Assembly (NCBI GenBank): GCA_947629065.1
Contig: CANRCH010000096.1
Location: 1 to 6,650 of the forward strand
Origin: an uncultured Aliarcobacter sp.
GTDB lineage: Bacteria > Campylobacterota > Campylobacteria > Campylobacterales > Arcobacteraceae
Direction: 5' to 3'
Length of the DNA: 6,650 nucleotides
How positions within the stretch are numbered: position 1 is the stretch's first letter; the number at the start of each line of letters is the position of its first letter. The notes under the pieces were generated by a model that did not search any database, was not told the DNA's origin, and saw nothing but the letters and a program-made list of their open reading frames with translations. The translations under genes were made by a program, and so were the position numbers. Positions 1 to 6,638 of the stretch are shown piece by piece.

Positions 1-1
1 A

Positions 2-1207
2 TCAAAGCACTATGAGCACTACCCAGAAGGGGAATTTCCTATATATTTAGCTTATGGATTTAGAGCAGTATTTTTACTACAAGCTCCATATTTGGTTATT
101 AGTATAATTTTATGGAGTTTTGTATTTGCTGGATATATAAATATGCCAATAGAAAATTTACTAAATTGGCATATATATGAGATGATTTTTGGTGCTGGAA
201 GTGCTATGATTATTGCATTTTTTCTTACAGGTCTTCCAGAGCTTTTCCCAGGAGTTGTTCCAATTGTTGGAAGACAATTAGCCTATATTGTAGCACTTTG
301 GGTAGCTGGAAGAGTTGGTTTTTGGTTTATTGATTTTTTAGGAGTCTATTTAGTTGCCATTATAAATATCTCTTTAACGCTATATATAACTTTTATTGCA
401 GCAGTTCCAGTTTTTAAAGATAGAAATAAAAAGCATGTATCACTAGCATACTCTATGCTTTCAATTGTAGCTGTTCAAGTGCTATTTTTCCTAAGTGTTA
501 CAAATCTTGTAGAGTTTGATTCATTTAGAGTTTTACTTCTAGCTTTGGGACTTTTTTTGGTTTTAATGCTACTTGCTTTTAGAAGAGTTTCAATGGAAAG
601 TATTAATGAACTTTTAGAAGATGAAAATATAGATGAGACTTTTTTTGCAAGAAGTTTTAGATACAATTTATCTATATTTTCTTTGCTACTATATAGTTTT
701 ATAGAGTTTTTTTACCCTACAAACTCAACTTTATCATATATTTCTTTTGCCGTAGCAGCAGCAATTTTAGGAACTTTAAACGACTTTAAACTTAAAGATA
801 GTGTAATAATATTTAAACCATTTGTACTATATTTAATAAGTGTGATTTTAATTACGGCCCTTGGATTTTTCTTTATAGGATATGCAAGAATTATGGAGCT
901 AGATGGTTTAAATCACTTTAGGCACTTTTTAACAACAGGAACTTTTGGGCTTGTATTTTATGTGGTTATGATAATAGTTTCAACAATTCATACAGGAAGA
1001 CATCTTTTTACAAATTGGCTTTTGAATTTAGGAATTATTTTGATGTTAGCTTCAACATTTATAAGAGCTTTTATCCCATATTATGAAGAGTTTACAATTT
1101 TGGCTTATATAGTTTCTAGTATTTTATGGGCAATTCCATTTATAATATATATGAAGCAATATTTCCCATATTTACTAGCACCTAGATTTGACGGATTAAA
1201 AGGCTAA
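2..1207 (+). CDS. NnrS family membrane protein (5' partial)
   Basis: This is a polytopic inner-membrane protein of the NnrS family, known as haem- and copper-containing proteins tied to nitric oxide stress and denitrification. The reading frame is open from base 2, and the first in-frame start-like codon is TTG at 92. That TTG is not the true start, because the family's N-terminal signature (here AYGFRAVFLL, residues 17-26 of the visible frame) lies before it, so the start is just outside the window. Other family marks are WHIYEM followed by FG (W56), the LTGLPELFPG region, HFRH (305-308), HTGRH (330-334) and the C-terminal PRFDG. About a dozen hydrophobic segments fill the 401 visible residues, close to full family length. 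The usual WHxHEM motif reads WHIYEM here, so one expected histidine is tyrosine. A solute-binding protein gene follows after 33 bases with no terminator between, suggesting one transcript. Family assignment is firm; the physiological role is inferred. Confidence 0.9.
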   Translation, partial: SKHYEHYPEGEFPIYLAYGFRAVFLLQAPYLVISIILWSFVFAGYINMPIENLLNWHIYEMIFGAGSAMIIAFFLTGLPELFPGVVPIVGRQLAYIVALWVAGRVGFWFIDFLGVYLVAIINISLTLYITFIAAVPVFKDRNKKHVSLAYSMLSIVAVQVLFFLSVTNLVEFDSFRVLLLALGLFLVLMLLAFRRVSMESINELLEDENIDETFFARSFRYNLSIFSLLLYSFIEFFYPTNSTLSYISFAVAAAILGTLNDFKLKDSVIIFKPFVLYLISVILITALGFFFIGYARIMELDGLNHFRHFLTTGTFGLVFYVVMIIVSTIHTGRHLFTNWLLNLGIILMLASTFIRAFIPYYEEFTILAYIVSSILWAIPFIIYMKQYFPYLLAPRFDGLKG

Positions 1208-1240
1208 AAAAATAATAGATAAAATAAAAAGGAAAAATAT

Positions 1241-2206
1241 ATGATGAAAATAGTAGTTCTGATTTTAGCAATAAGTAGTTTTTTGTTTGCAAAAGATGAA
1301 AATAAAATAGTAGTTGCTGGTCCAATAGCAACTGTATCACACCCATTTTTCAAAATGATTGAAGATGATGTTTTTAAAGATTTAGGAAAAAAAATAGAGT
1401 TTAAACTTTGGAATAATCCAGATGAATTAAGAGCTTTGGTTTTAAAAAAAAAGGTAGATTTTATAGCACTTCCAACAAATGTTGCAGCAAATTTATATAA
1501 TAAAAAAGTAGATATAAAGCTAATAAATGTTGCAACTTGGGGAATTTTACAACTTGTAAGCCGTGATAAAGATTTAAAAACTATTGAGGATTTTAAAGGA
1601 AAAACAATAGTTGTACCGTTTAGGGCTGATATGCCAGATATTGTTTTACAAGCACTTATAAAAAAAGCTGGACTTGATATTAAAAAAGATTTTACTCTGC
1701 AATATCTTGCAACTCCAGTTGATGCTATGCAAATGCTAATTTTAAGAAGAGCAGATCATGCACTTTTAGCAGAACCTGCAACTTCTATTGCATTGCGAAA
1801 AACAGGATCTTTTCCTATAAAATTAATTGCACCAGATTTATATAGAAGTGCTAGTTTACAAGATGAGTGGGGAAGAGTTTTTAATACAGATGCACAAATT
1901 CCACAAGCAGGAATTGCAATTGTAGATATGAGTAAAAAAGATTTAATAGATAGATTTTTAAGTGAGTACGAAAAAGCATTAGAGTGGTATAAATCAAATC
2001 CAAGTGATGCTAGTAAATTGGTTATTAAAACTTTACCAATGCTTGAAGAAAACGGTTTAGCTGATTCAATTCCTCATGTAATTTTAAAAAATATTAGTGC
2101 AGAGAATAGTAAAAAAGATTTAGAGTTTTTCTTTGAAGTATTAAAAGAGAATGATGCAAAATTAATAGGTGGAAAACTTCCAGATAGTGGATTTTATTTA
2201 GAATAA
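1241..2206 (+). CDS. ABC transporter periplasmic solute-binding protein, SsuA/NMT1 (NitT/TauT) type
   Basis: This is an exported binding protein of the family that delivers nitrate, sulfonates, thiamine precursors or similar small solutes to an ABC importer. Residues 1-17 form a Sec signal peptide (basic start, hydrophobic core, likely cleavage LFA|KDE), with no lipobox cysteine, so the mature protein should be soluble in the periplasm. The two-lobe fold is suggested by IVVAGPIATVSHPFF (23-37), the IEDFKGKTIVVPF segment (115-127) and the ALLAEPATSIAL stretch (174-185), all typical of the family. Length (321 aa) is normal. The ATG at 1241 has AAGGA at 1229-1233, seven bases upstream; a second ATG follows directly at 1244. 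It lies 33 bases after the NnrS gene and ends at a hairpin terminator. No permease or ATPase gene is adjacent on its 3' side, so it either borrows components or its partners lie upstream of the window. The ligand cannot be told from sequence. Runs of A8 (1387-1394) and A9 (1444-1452) lie inside the gene. Confidence 0.88.
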   Translation: MMKIVVLILAISSFLFAKDENKIVVAGPIATVSHPFFKMIEDDVFKDLGKKIEFKLWNNPDELRALVLKKKVDFIALPTNVAANLYNKKVDIKLINVATWGILQLVSRDKDLKTIEDFKGKTIVVPFRADMPDIVLQALIKKAGLDIKKDFTLQYLATPVDAMQMLILRRADHALLAEPATSIALRKTGSFPIKLIAPDLYRSASLQDEWGRVFNTDAQIPQAGIAIVDMSKKDLIDRFLSEYEKALEWYKSNPSDASKLVIKTLPMLEENGLADSIPHVILKNISAENSKKDLEFFFEVLKENDAKLIGGKLPDSGFYLE

Positions 2207-2231
2207 AAAGCTAGATTTTACTCTAGCTTTT
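2206..2231. terminator. Bidirectional intrinsic terminator between convergent genes
   Basis: A perfect 10-bp stem is formed by AAAAGCTAGA (2206-2215) and TCTAGCTTTT (2222-2231) around the six-base loop TTTTAC. The stem core GCTAGA is flanked by A on the left and T on the right, so a U-run follows the hairpin on either strand. It lies between the solute-binding protein gene (stop 2204-2206) and the convergent AI-2E gene, whose TAG stop (2223-2225) is inside the right arm. It probably ends transcription of both operons. Confidence 0.85.
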
Positions 2232-3293
2232 ATTATTATTTCTTAGAATATTTCCATCTTCAGATATTAATATTGCTAAATTTTTCGTACTTTCAAATTG
2301 AGATAATATTATAAGCAGAATCATCATCATAGGAATAGCTAAAAACATACCTAAAGTTCCCCACATAGCACCCCAAACAATAAGTGATAAGATAACAACA
2401 AATTGAGAGATATTTAGACTATTTCCCATAAGTTTCGGATAGATTACATTTCCTATTACAAACTGAATGGCACATAAAGCTAAGAATAAAGATAAAATTG
2501 CACTAAAATCTGTTAGTTGAATTAAAGCAAAAACAGTTGGAATTAAAATAGCAATTATAGTTCCAATAGTTGGAATAAAATTTAGTATAAATGCAATAAA
2601 TCCCCATAAAACAGCACCCTCTAAATCAAAATATTGACAAATCAAAAATGTCAAAAATCCTGTTGCTAAACTAACAGTTGTAGTAATTAAAATATATGTT
2701 CTTACACCTTTTGAAATAGATGCTAGAATAGTTTTTGCTTTTATTCTATTTTCTTGTGATTTAAATAGTGCATTTAGTTTCATATTAAAAAATCTTTGGT
2801 CAATTAGCAAAAAAAGAACATACAAAAATATCTGCATAATATTACTAATAATTGAACTAAAAGCTATAAAAATTCTATTTAATAAATTTGCCATATTAAA
2901 TTCTTGAAAAAATCTTTGTAAAGGTTCTTTTATATCTATTGAAGTAAGAGTTGTGATTTTATCAATTACAATATTTATCTTTGAATCAAGTTGAGAAACA
3001 ACAGAGCCTAACTCCATCATACTTGAAGTAACAAAAGTTCCTATTTTAAAAATTGAGTAAATTATAATAATTACAGATAGAGGAGTTGAGATAAAATCTA
3101 AAATTTTTTTATTTATATATGGAATATTTTTTATCTCATTTGATAATCCATTTATTAAAAACCATATAAAAAAAGCAATAGCAATAGGAGTTAAAATACT
3201 ACTTAAGCTATTAAAAGAGTATATTACTAAAAACATAAAAGCAAAAAAATAAAATGCACTAGAAAAATTTATCTCTTTTTTTTTGGTTTGCAT
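2223..3293 (-). CDS. AI-2E family transporter (UPF0118, PF01594-like)
   Basis: This is an inner-membrane protein of 356 aa, full length for the AI-2E/UPF0118 family. Characterised relatives include E. coli TqsA (autoinducer-2 export) and Na+/H+ antiporters, so the substrate of this one is open. Visible layout: N-terminal paired membrane helices (about 12-47), another near 70-90, a soluble helical stretch (about 95-140), then helices near 145-165, 200-222, 226-260, 263-285 and 295-330. The family hallmarks are LNFIPTIGTI (237-246), YPKLMGNSLNISQF (285-298) and the glycine-rich WGAMWGTLGMFLAIP segment (307-321). The ATG is preceded by AAGGA (complement of 3299-3303) at five bases, a strong start. 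That site lies in the 12 bases after the stop of the upstream CNNM gene, so the two are co-transcribed. An A9 run encodes lysines 4-6 directly after the start. The gene ends inside the shared terminator hairpin. Confidence 0.92.
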   Translation of the reverse strand: MQTKKKEINFSSAFYFFAFMFLVIYSFNSLSSILTPIAIAFFIWFLINGLSNEIKNIPYINKKILDFISTPLSVIIIIYSIFKIGTFVTSSMMELGSVVSQLDSKINIVIDKITTLTSIDIKEPLQRFFQEFNMANLLNRIFIAFSSIISNIMQIFLYVLFLLIDQRFFNMKLNALFKSQENRIKAKTILASISKGVRTYILITTTVSLATGFLTFLICQYFDLEGAVLWGFIAFILNFIPTIGTIIAILIPTVFALIQLTDFSAILSLFLALCAIQFVIGNVIYPKLMGNSLNISQFVVILSLIVWGAMWGTLGMFLAIPMMMILLIILSQFESTKNLAILISEDGNILRNNNKS

Positions 3294-3305
3294 ACTTTTC
3301 CTTAT

Positions 3306-4346
3306 TTAGGTTAAAAATTTATTTAATTTGCTTTTATCTTTTGCAAATTTTTGCATATCTTCAATTTCATCCATCTCATCTACAATCTCAACTCCCAAAA
3401 GAGTTTCAAGTGCATCCTCAAGAGTTACAACACCGCTTGTTTGTCCATAAGAGTCTTTTACTATAAAAAGGTGAGTTTTTCTTCTTAAAAAAGAGTCTAT
3501 TAAAACTGAAACAGATAAATTTTCTGAAACCATATGAACAGGCACCATAATATCTTCTAAAGTTTTATTTTTATTCTTTTTAACTCTTTGTTCTAAAACA
3601 GTTTGATTAAAAGCAACTCCTACAATATTATCAATCGTTCCATCAAAAACAGGTATTCTTGAGTGAACATAGATTTTTTCATTGTCTACTACATCTTTTA
3701 TTGTAGATTTTAAATCTAGTGCAAAAACCACACTTCTTGGAGTCATAATATCTTTTGTTTTTATACTTTTTAGCTTGAATAAGTTTTCAATATAATCACT
3801 CTCTTTTGCTTGAATGCTTCCTTCTATTTCGCTTAAGTTTACAAGAGCCATAATCTCATCTTTTGAGAAGTTTGCTTCATCTTTTTTATTTTTTTGAATG
3901 TAGTTTGTTATTTTTGTTCCAAACCAAATAAATGGATAAGTAACTTTGATTAAGAATGAGATTATATATGCTGTTGGAACTAAAAATCTTTTCCAATAAA
4001 TAGCTGCATAAGTTTTAGGATAGATTTCAGTTATATATAAAATCAGAAGTGTAAGAATGAAAGCTACAACACCTTGCCATTTTGCACCAAATACAATAGC
4101 AGCTTGAGCCCCAACTCCAGCAGCACCCATTGTGTGTGCAAAAGTATTTAGAGTTAAAATTGCAGAAATTGACTTATCAATATCACCTTTCATCTCTTTT
4201 ACCAAATCAATACTTTTTTGACTATATTTGTCTTTATCCAAACATTTTATATATGAAGGGGTTGAAGATAAAACGGTAGATTCTAAAATAGAGCAAAGCG
4301 ATGAAAAAAATAGTGCTAAAAATAGATATAAGAAAAGTAGTGTCAT
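3306..4346 (-). CDS. CNNM/CorB family protein: DUF21 membrane domain plus CBS pair
   Basis: This is an integral membrane protein of the CNNM/CorB/CorC class, implicated in Mg2+ (and in some cases Co2+) transport. The DUF21 transmembrane domain covers about residues 1-150. It has the small-residue/acidic signature SSLCSILESTVLSS (15-28, E22), TLNTFAHTMGAAGVGA (65-80, N67) and TEIYPKTYA (106-114, E107); in solved family structures, equivalent Ser/Asn/Glu positions take part in ion binding. A linker leads to two CBS repeats: the first from DIMTPRSVVFALD (199-211) to RIPVFDGTIDNIVGVAF (230-246), the second from DIMVPVHMVSENLSV (265-279) to GVVTLEDALETLLG (305-318). The protein then stops at 346 aa, without the C-terminal CorC/HlyC-associated domain of many homologues. 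The start is fixed by an in-frame TAA immediately before the ATG. The only Shine-Dalgarno-like AGGA (complement of 4359-4362) is rather distant, at 12 bases. It is first in an operon with the AI-2E gene. Confidence 0.92.
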   Translation of the reverse strand: MTLLFLYLFLALFFSSLCSILESTVLSSTPSYIKCLDKDKYSQKSIDLVKEMKGDIDKSISAILTLNTFAHTMGAAGVGAQAAIVFGAKWQGVVAFILTLLILYITEIYPKTYAAIYWKRFLVPTAYIISFLIKVTYPFIWFGTKITNYIQKNKKDEANFSKDEIMALVNLSEIEGSIQAKESDYIENLFKLKSIKTKDIMTPRSVVFALDLKSTIKDVVDNEKIYVHSRIPVFDGTIDNIVGVAFNQTVLEQRVKKNKNKTLEDIMVPVHMVSENLSVSVLIDSFLRRKTHLFIVKDSYGQTSGVVTLEDALETLLGVEIVDEMDEIEDMQKFAKDKSKLNKFLT

Positions 4347-4411
4347 TTAAGTTTTTAATCCTGTTTTGTGAATTTAAATTACAATTATTATTTTTATAAA
4401 TAAAATTCGAG

Positions 4412-4420
4412 ATTATATCA
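4412..4420 (-). promoter_or_regulatory. Extended -10 promoter for the CNNM/AI-2E operon
   Basis: Read on the minus strand, these bases are TGATATAAT: a perfect TATAAT hexamer with the TGn extension one base upstream. It lies 65 bases before the CNNM start, giving a leader of roughly 55-60 bases. No good -35 hexamer is visible about 17 bases upstream, which is usual for the vegetative sigma factor of Campylobacterota. Assignment is by motif only. Confidence 0.6.
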
Positions 4421-4485
4421 AATATTTTCTCCATTTAAATTAACAAAATATAAATAATTGCTTTAAAATAATATTAATTAATAGT

Positions 4486-4501
4486 ATTGATATTAGTCAA
4501 T
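4486..4501. promoter_or_regulatory. Short inverted repeat ATTGA-N6-TCAAT, possible operator
   Basis: A perfect 5-bp inverted repeat with a six-base spacer lies in the divergent intergenic region, about 20 bases upstream of the Fur-like box of the receptor gene. Its geometry could suit a dimeric regulator, but the arms are short and AT-rich, so chance occurrence is quite possible. It does not match the Fur consensus well. Confidence 0.25.
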
Positions 4502-4519
4502 CTTATTTAAGTAAATTTA

Positions 4520-4525
4520 TATTAT
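4520..4525 (+). promoter_or_regulatory. Candidate -10 element of the receptor gene
   Basis: TATTAT matches the -10 consensus at five of six positions and lies 35 bases before the TTG start, placing the transcript start near 4532. Overlapping TATATT at 4518-4523 is an alternative. No convincing -35 is seen. The element overlaps the Fur-like operator, the arrangement expected if Fur blocks RNA polymerase. Confidence 0.45.
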
Positions 4526-4540
4526 GATTTTCATTATCAT
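4520..4540. promoter_or_regulatory. Fur box (iron-responsive operator)
   Basis: The core ATGATTTTCATTATC (4524-4538) matches the classical 19-bp Fur consensus at 15 positions when placed at 4520-4538. In the 7-1-7 view, TGATTTT-C-ATTATCA (4525-4539) matches 12 of the 14 specified bases. It overlaps the likely -10 region and is about 20 bases from the start of a TonB-dependent receptor, the usual place and target for Fur. Repression by Fur when iron is plentiful is inferred. Confidence 0.75.
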
Positions 4541-4548
4541 TTCAAAAA

Positions 4549-4553
4549 AAGGA
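4549..4553 (+). promoter_or_regulatory. Ribosome binding site that fixes a TTG start
   Basis: AAGGA lies seven bases before TTG at 4561. There is no ATG or GTG in frame between the upstream in-frame TGA (4525-4527) and this codon. The next in-frame ATG (4600) would remove most of the signal peptide, so TTG is the supported start. Confidence 0.8.
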
Positions 4554-4560
4554 AATAGCC

Positions 4561-6630
4561 TTGAATAAAAGATTATTTATCTCTAGTTTAGTTACATTTA
4601 TGGCAATTAATAGCTTAAATGCAAACGATACAAAATTAGATGAGATTTATGTAACAACTGCAACTAAAACTGAAAAAAGTATTGATGGAGTAAGTGCTAG
4701 TGTTGTAGTAATTACAAAAGAGGATATAGAAAAAATATCTGCAACTACATTAAAAGATGTATTAGATAAAGTTCCATCTATTAACTCACAGTTTGGAAGA
4801 TTTCCACACGCAAGTGCATTATCTAAAGGAGCAATTTCTATAAGAGGAGTTGGGGCAAATGGAACTTTGATTTTACTTGATGGAAAAAGATTAAGTGGTG
4901 AAACAGAAAGCCCTTATGAGATGAGTAGAATTCCAGCTTCAATGATTGATAGAATTGAGATTGTAAAAGGTTCTATGAGTACACTTTATGGTTCAGATGC
5001 TATTGGTGGAGTTATAAATATTATTACAAAAAAAGATATAGACTCATATCAGACAACTTTAGATTTAAAATATGGTTCAAATGCTTATAGTAAAGCTAGA
5101 CAAAAAAATGCAAACTTCTCAACTATGGGAAATGTAGATGGGTATAAATATAAAATTTATGCTTCAACTATTGATACATCTGCATATAAAATTAATAAAT
5201 CATATACACAAAATGTAATAAATCCGCAAACAGGAGCTACAATTCCAGCTATGATGAATCCACAAAGTGGAAAAACAGGAGTTTTCGGAGTTACTTATGG
5301 AGATGAATCAACTGTAAATAGTGTTGGAGCATCTTTAGAGAAAAATATAACAGATAATTTTTCTTTGGGAGCTGAAATTAACTATTTTAAAGAAGATAGA
5401 AAAGGTGAATATTTAGGTAGCTCTCAAGGAACTGGTTTAATGGGAATGGTTCAAAATACACCTGTATTTTCAAAAGATGATAATAATAGAGTTGATTACT
5501 CAATTTTTGCAAAGTACAATTTTAACGATGATTTAAGTACAAATCTTAGATTTTATGAATCATATTATAAAAAAAGAAATGAGACATCACCACTAAATTT
5601 TGCAGGACCTGTAAGCAAAAAATTTAGTGCAAATGTAAAAATAGATAATATTGAGTCTGTTACAACTTATGCTTTAAATGATGCAAATCTACTTACTTTT
5701 GGACTTGATTATAGAAAAGAGACAAGAGATAGTGCAGCAATTAATCCAACTCCTACTTCTGAAGAGTTTATAAGAAAAAATGTAGAGTACAAATCTGTAT
5801 ATCTACAAGATGAAATAGAGTTTACGCCTAGTTTAAATGCAACAATAGGTGCTAGATATGATGATATTTCAAATGCAGATTCAAAAGTAACTTTCCAAGC
5901 TGGAGTTGTTCAAAAGCTAGGAGATAATACAAGAATTAGAGCAAATTATGCAAGTGGATACAGAGCCCCTGATATTGCAGAACTTTATGTAACTGCACCA
6001 CTTTTTAAAGATGGTAAAAGATATGGAGCTGAGGTTATAAATAATTTTAAAACTACTGCATATGATTTAAAACCTGAAAAGAGTGATACTTTTGAATTAG
6101 CTTTAGCAAATAATTTTGGAGATTTTAACTCTGAATTAGTATTATTTAGAACTATGATAAAAGATAAGATAGATAATGTATCTTATGGAGCAGGTGCTAT
6201 GAAGTACTATACATCTGAAAATTTAGATAAAGTAAATATAAATGGAGTTGAACTAAATTTAGATTATAAATTTAATAATAGCTTTGATGCAGGGTTTAAT
6301 CTTACATATCTTGATACAGAGGATAAAAGTACAAATAAAGAACTTTCATATACTCCAAATTTAACTATGGCATTAAATCTAAACTACAAAATAATAGACC
6401 CCTTAAGTATAAATACAAATATAAGATATATTGGAAGACAGTATGAAGATAATCAAAATAGAGATAAAGTAGATGCTTATACTTTAGTTGATTTAGGGCT
6501 TTCTTATGATATTAATAAAAACTTTACACTATATGGTGGAGTTGATAATATTTTCAATAGAAAAGTCGATACAAATGTAGATGTAAATGTTGGAACATAC
6601 TATTTTACAGGACTTAGAGCAAAGTTCTAG
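4561..6630 (+). CDS. TonB-dependent outer-membrane receptor, probable ferric-siderophore receptor
   Basis: This is an outer-membrane gated channel that takes up a ligand, most likely an Fe(III)-siderophore, using TonB-ExbB-ExbD energy. Residues 1-21 are a Sec signal peptide (likely cleavage SLNA|ND). DEIYVTTA (27-34) is the TonB box. The plug domain runs to about 158, with SIRGVGANGTLILLDGKR (93-110) and then RIEIVKGSMSTLYGSDAIGG (131-150) before VINIITKK. The 22-strand barrel fills the rest, with YASGYRAPDIAELY (463-476), LKPEKSDTFELAL (503-515), NGVELNLDY (561-569) and GGVDNIFNRK (659-668), ending in the terminal phenylalanine needed for barrel assembly. Length (689 aa) and motifs resemble FepA/CirA/CfrA-type siderophore receptors; catecholate specificity is plausible but not shown. 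Translation begins at TTG, decided by AAGGA upstream. A Fur-like box covers the promoter, supporting a role in iron uptake. The stop at 6628-6630 is followed at once by the ribosome binding site of another gene. Confidence 0.92.
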   Translation: MNKRLFISSLVTFMAINSLNANDTKLDEIYVTTATKTEKSIDGVSASVVVITKEDIEKISATTLKDVLDKVPSINSQFGRFPHASALSKGAISIRGVGANGTLILLDGKRLSGETESPYEMSRIPASMIDRIEIVKGSMSTLYGSDAIGGVINIITKKDIDSYQTTLDLKYGSNAYSKARQKNANFSTMGNVDGYKYKIYASTIDTSAYKINKSYTQNVINPQTGATIPAMMNPQSGKTGVFGVTYGDESTVNSVGASLEKNITDNFSLGAEINYFKEDRKGEYLGSSQGTGLMGMVQNTPVFSKDDNNRVDYSIFAKYNFNDDLSTNLRFYESYYKKRNETSPLNFAGPVSKKFSANVKIDNIESVTTYALNDANLLTFGLDYRKETRDSAAINPTPTSEEFIRKNVEYKSVYLQDEIEFTPSLNATIGARYDDISNADSKVTFQAGVVQKLGDNTRIRANYASGYRAPDIAELYVTAPLFKDGKRYGAEVINNFKTTAYDLKPEKSDTFELALANNFGDFNSELVLFRTMIKDKIDNVSYGAGAMKYYTSENLDKVNINGVELNLDYKFNNSFDAGFNLTYLDTEDKSTNKELSYTPNLTMALNLNYKIIDPLSINTNIRYIGRQYEDNQNRDKVDAYTLVDLGLSYDINKNFTLYGGVDNIFNRKVDTNVDVNVGTYYFTGLRAKF

Positions 6631-6638
6631 GATAAAAG

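Noticed and set aside
475..666. 63-codon open frame on the minus strand
   Set aside because: It lies wholly inside the NnrS gene on the opposite strand and has a low-complexity Ser/Lys-rich translation with no family resemblance; it is a by-product of AT-rich coding sequence.
92..1207. TTG at 92 as the start of the NnrS gene
   Set aside because: The frame stays open to the left edge and the conserved GFRAVFLL N-terminal signature lies upstream of 92, so the true start is outside the window.
4234..4434. 66-codon open frame on the minus strand at the start of the CNNM gene
   Set aside because: It overlaps the firmly assigned CNNM start in another frame, spans its promoter and -10 element, and its Ile/Phe/Asn-rich translation matches no family I know.
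4473..4482. Palindrome ATTAATTAAT in the intergenic region
   Set aside because: It is pure A/T in an AT-rich spacer, and such palindromes are expected by chance; nothing links it to a known regulator.
4347..4560. Possible small RNA or riboswitch in the divergent intergenic region
   Set aside because: The 214 bases are explained by two divergent promoters and a Fur-like box; I see no stable stem-loop or known riboswitch core.
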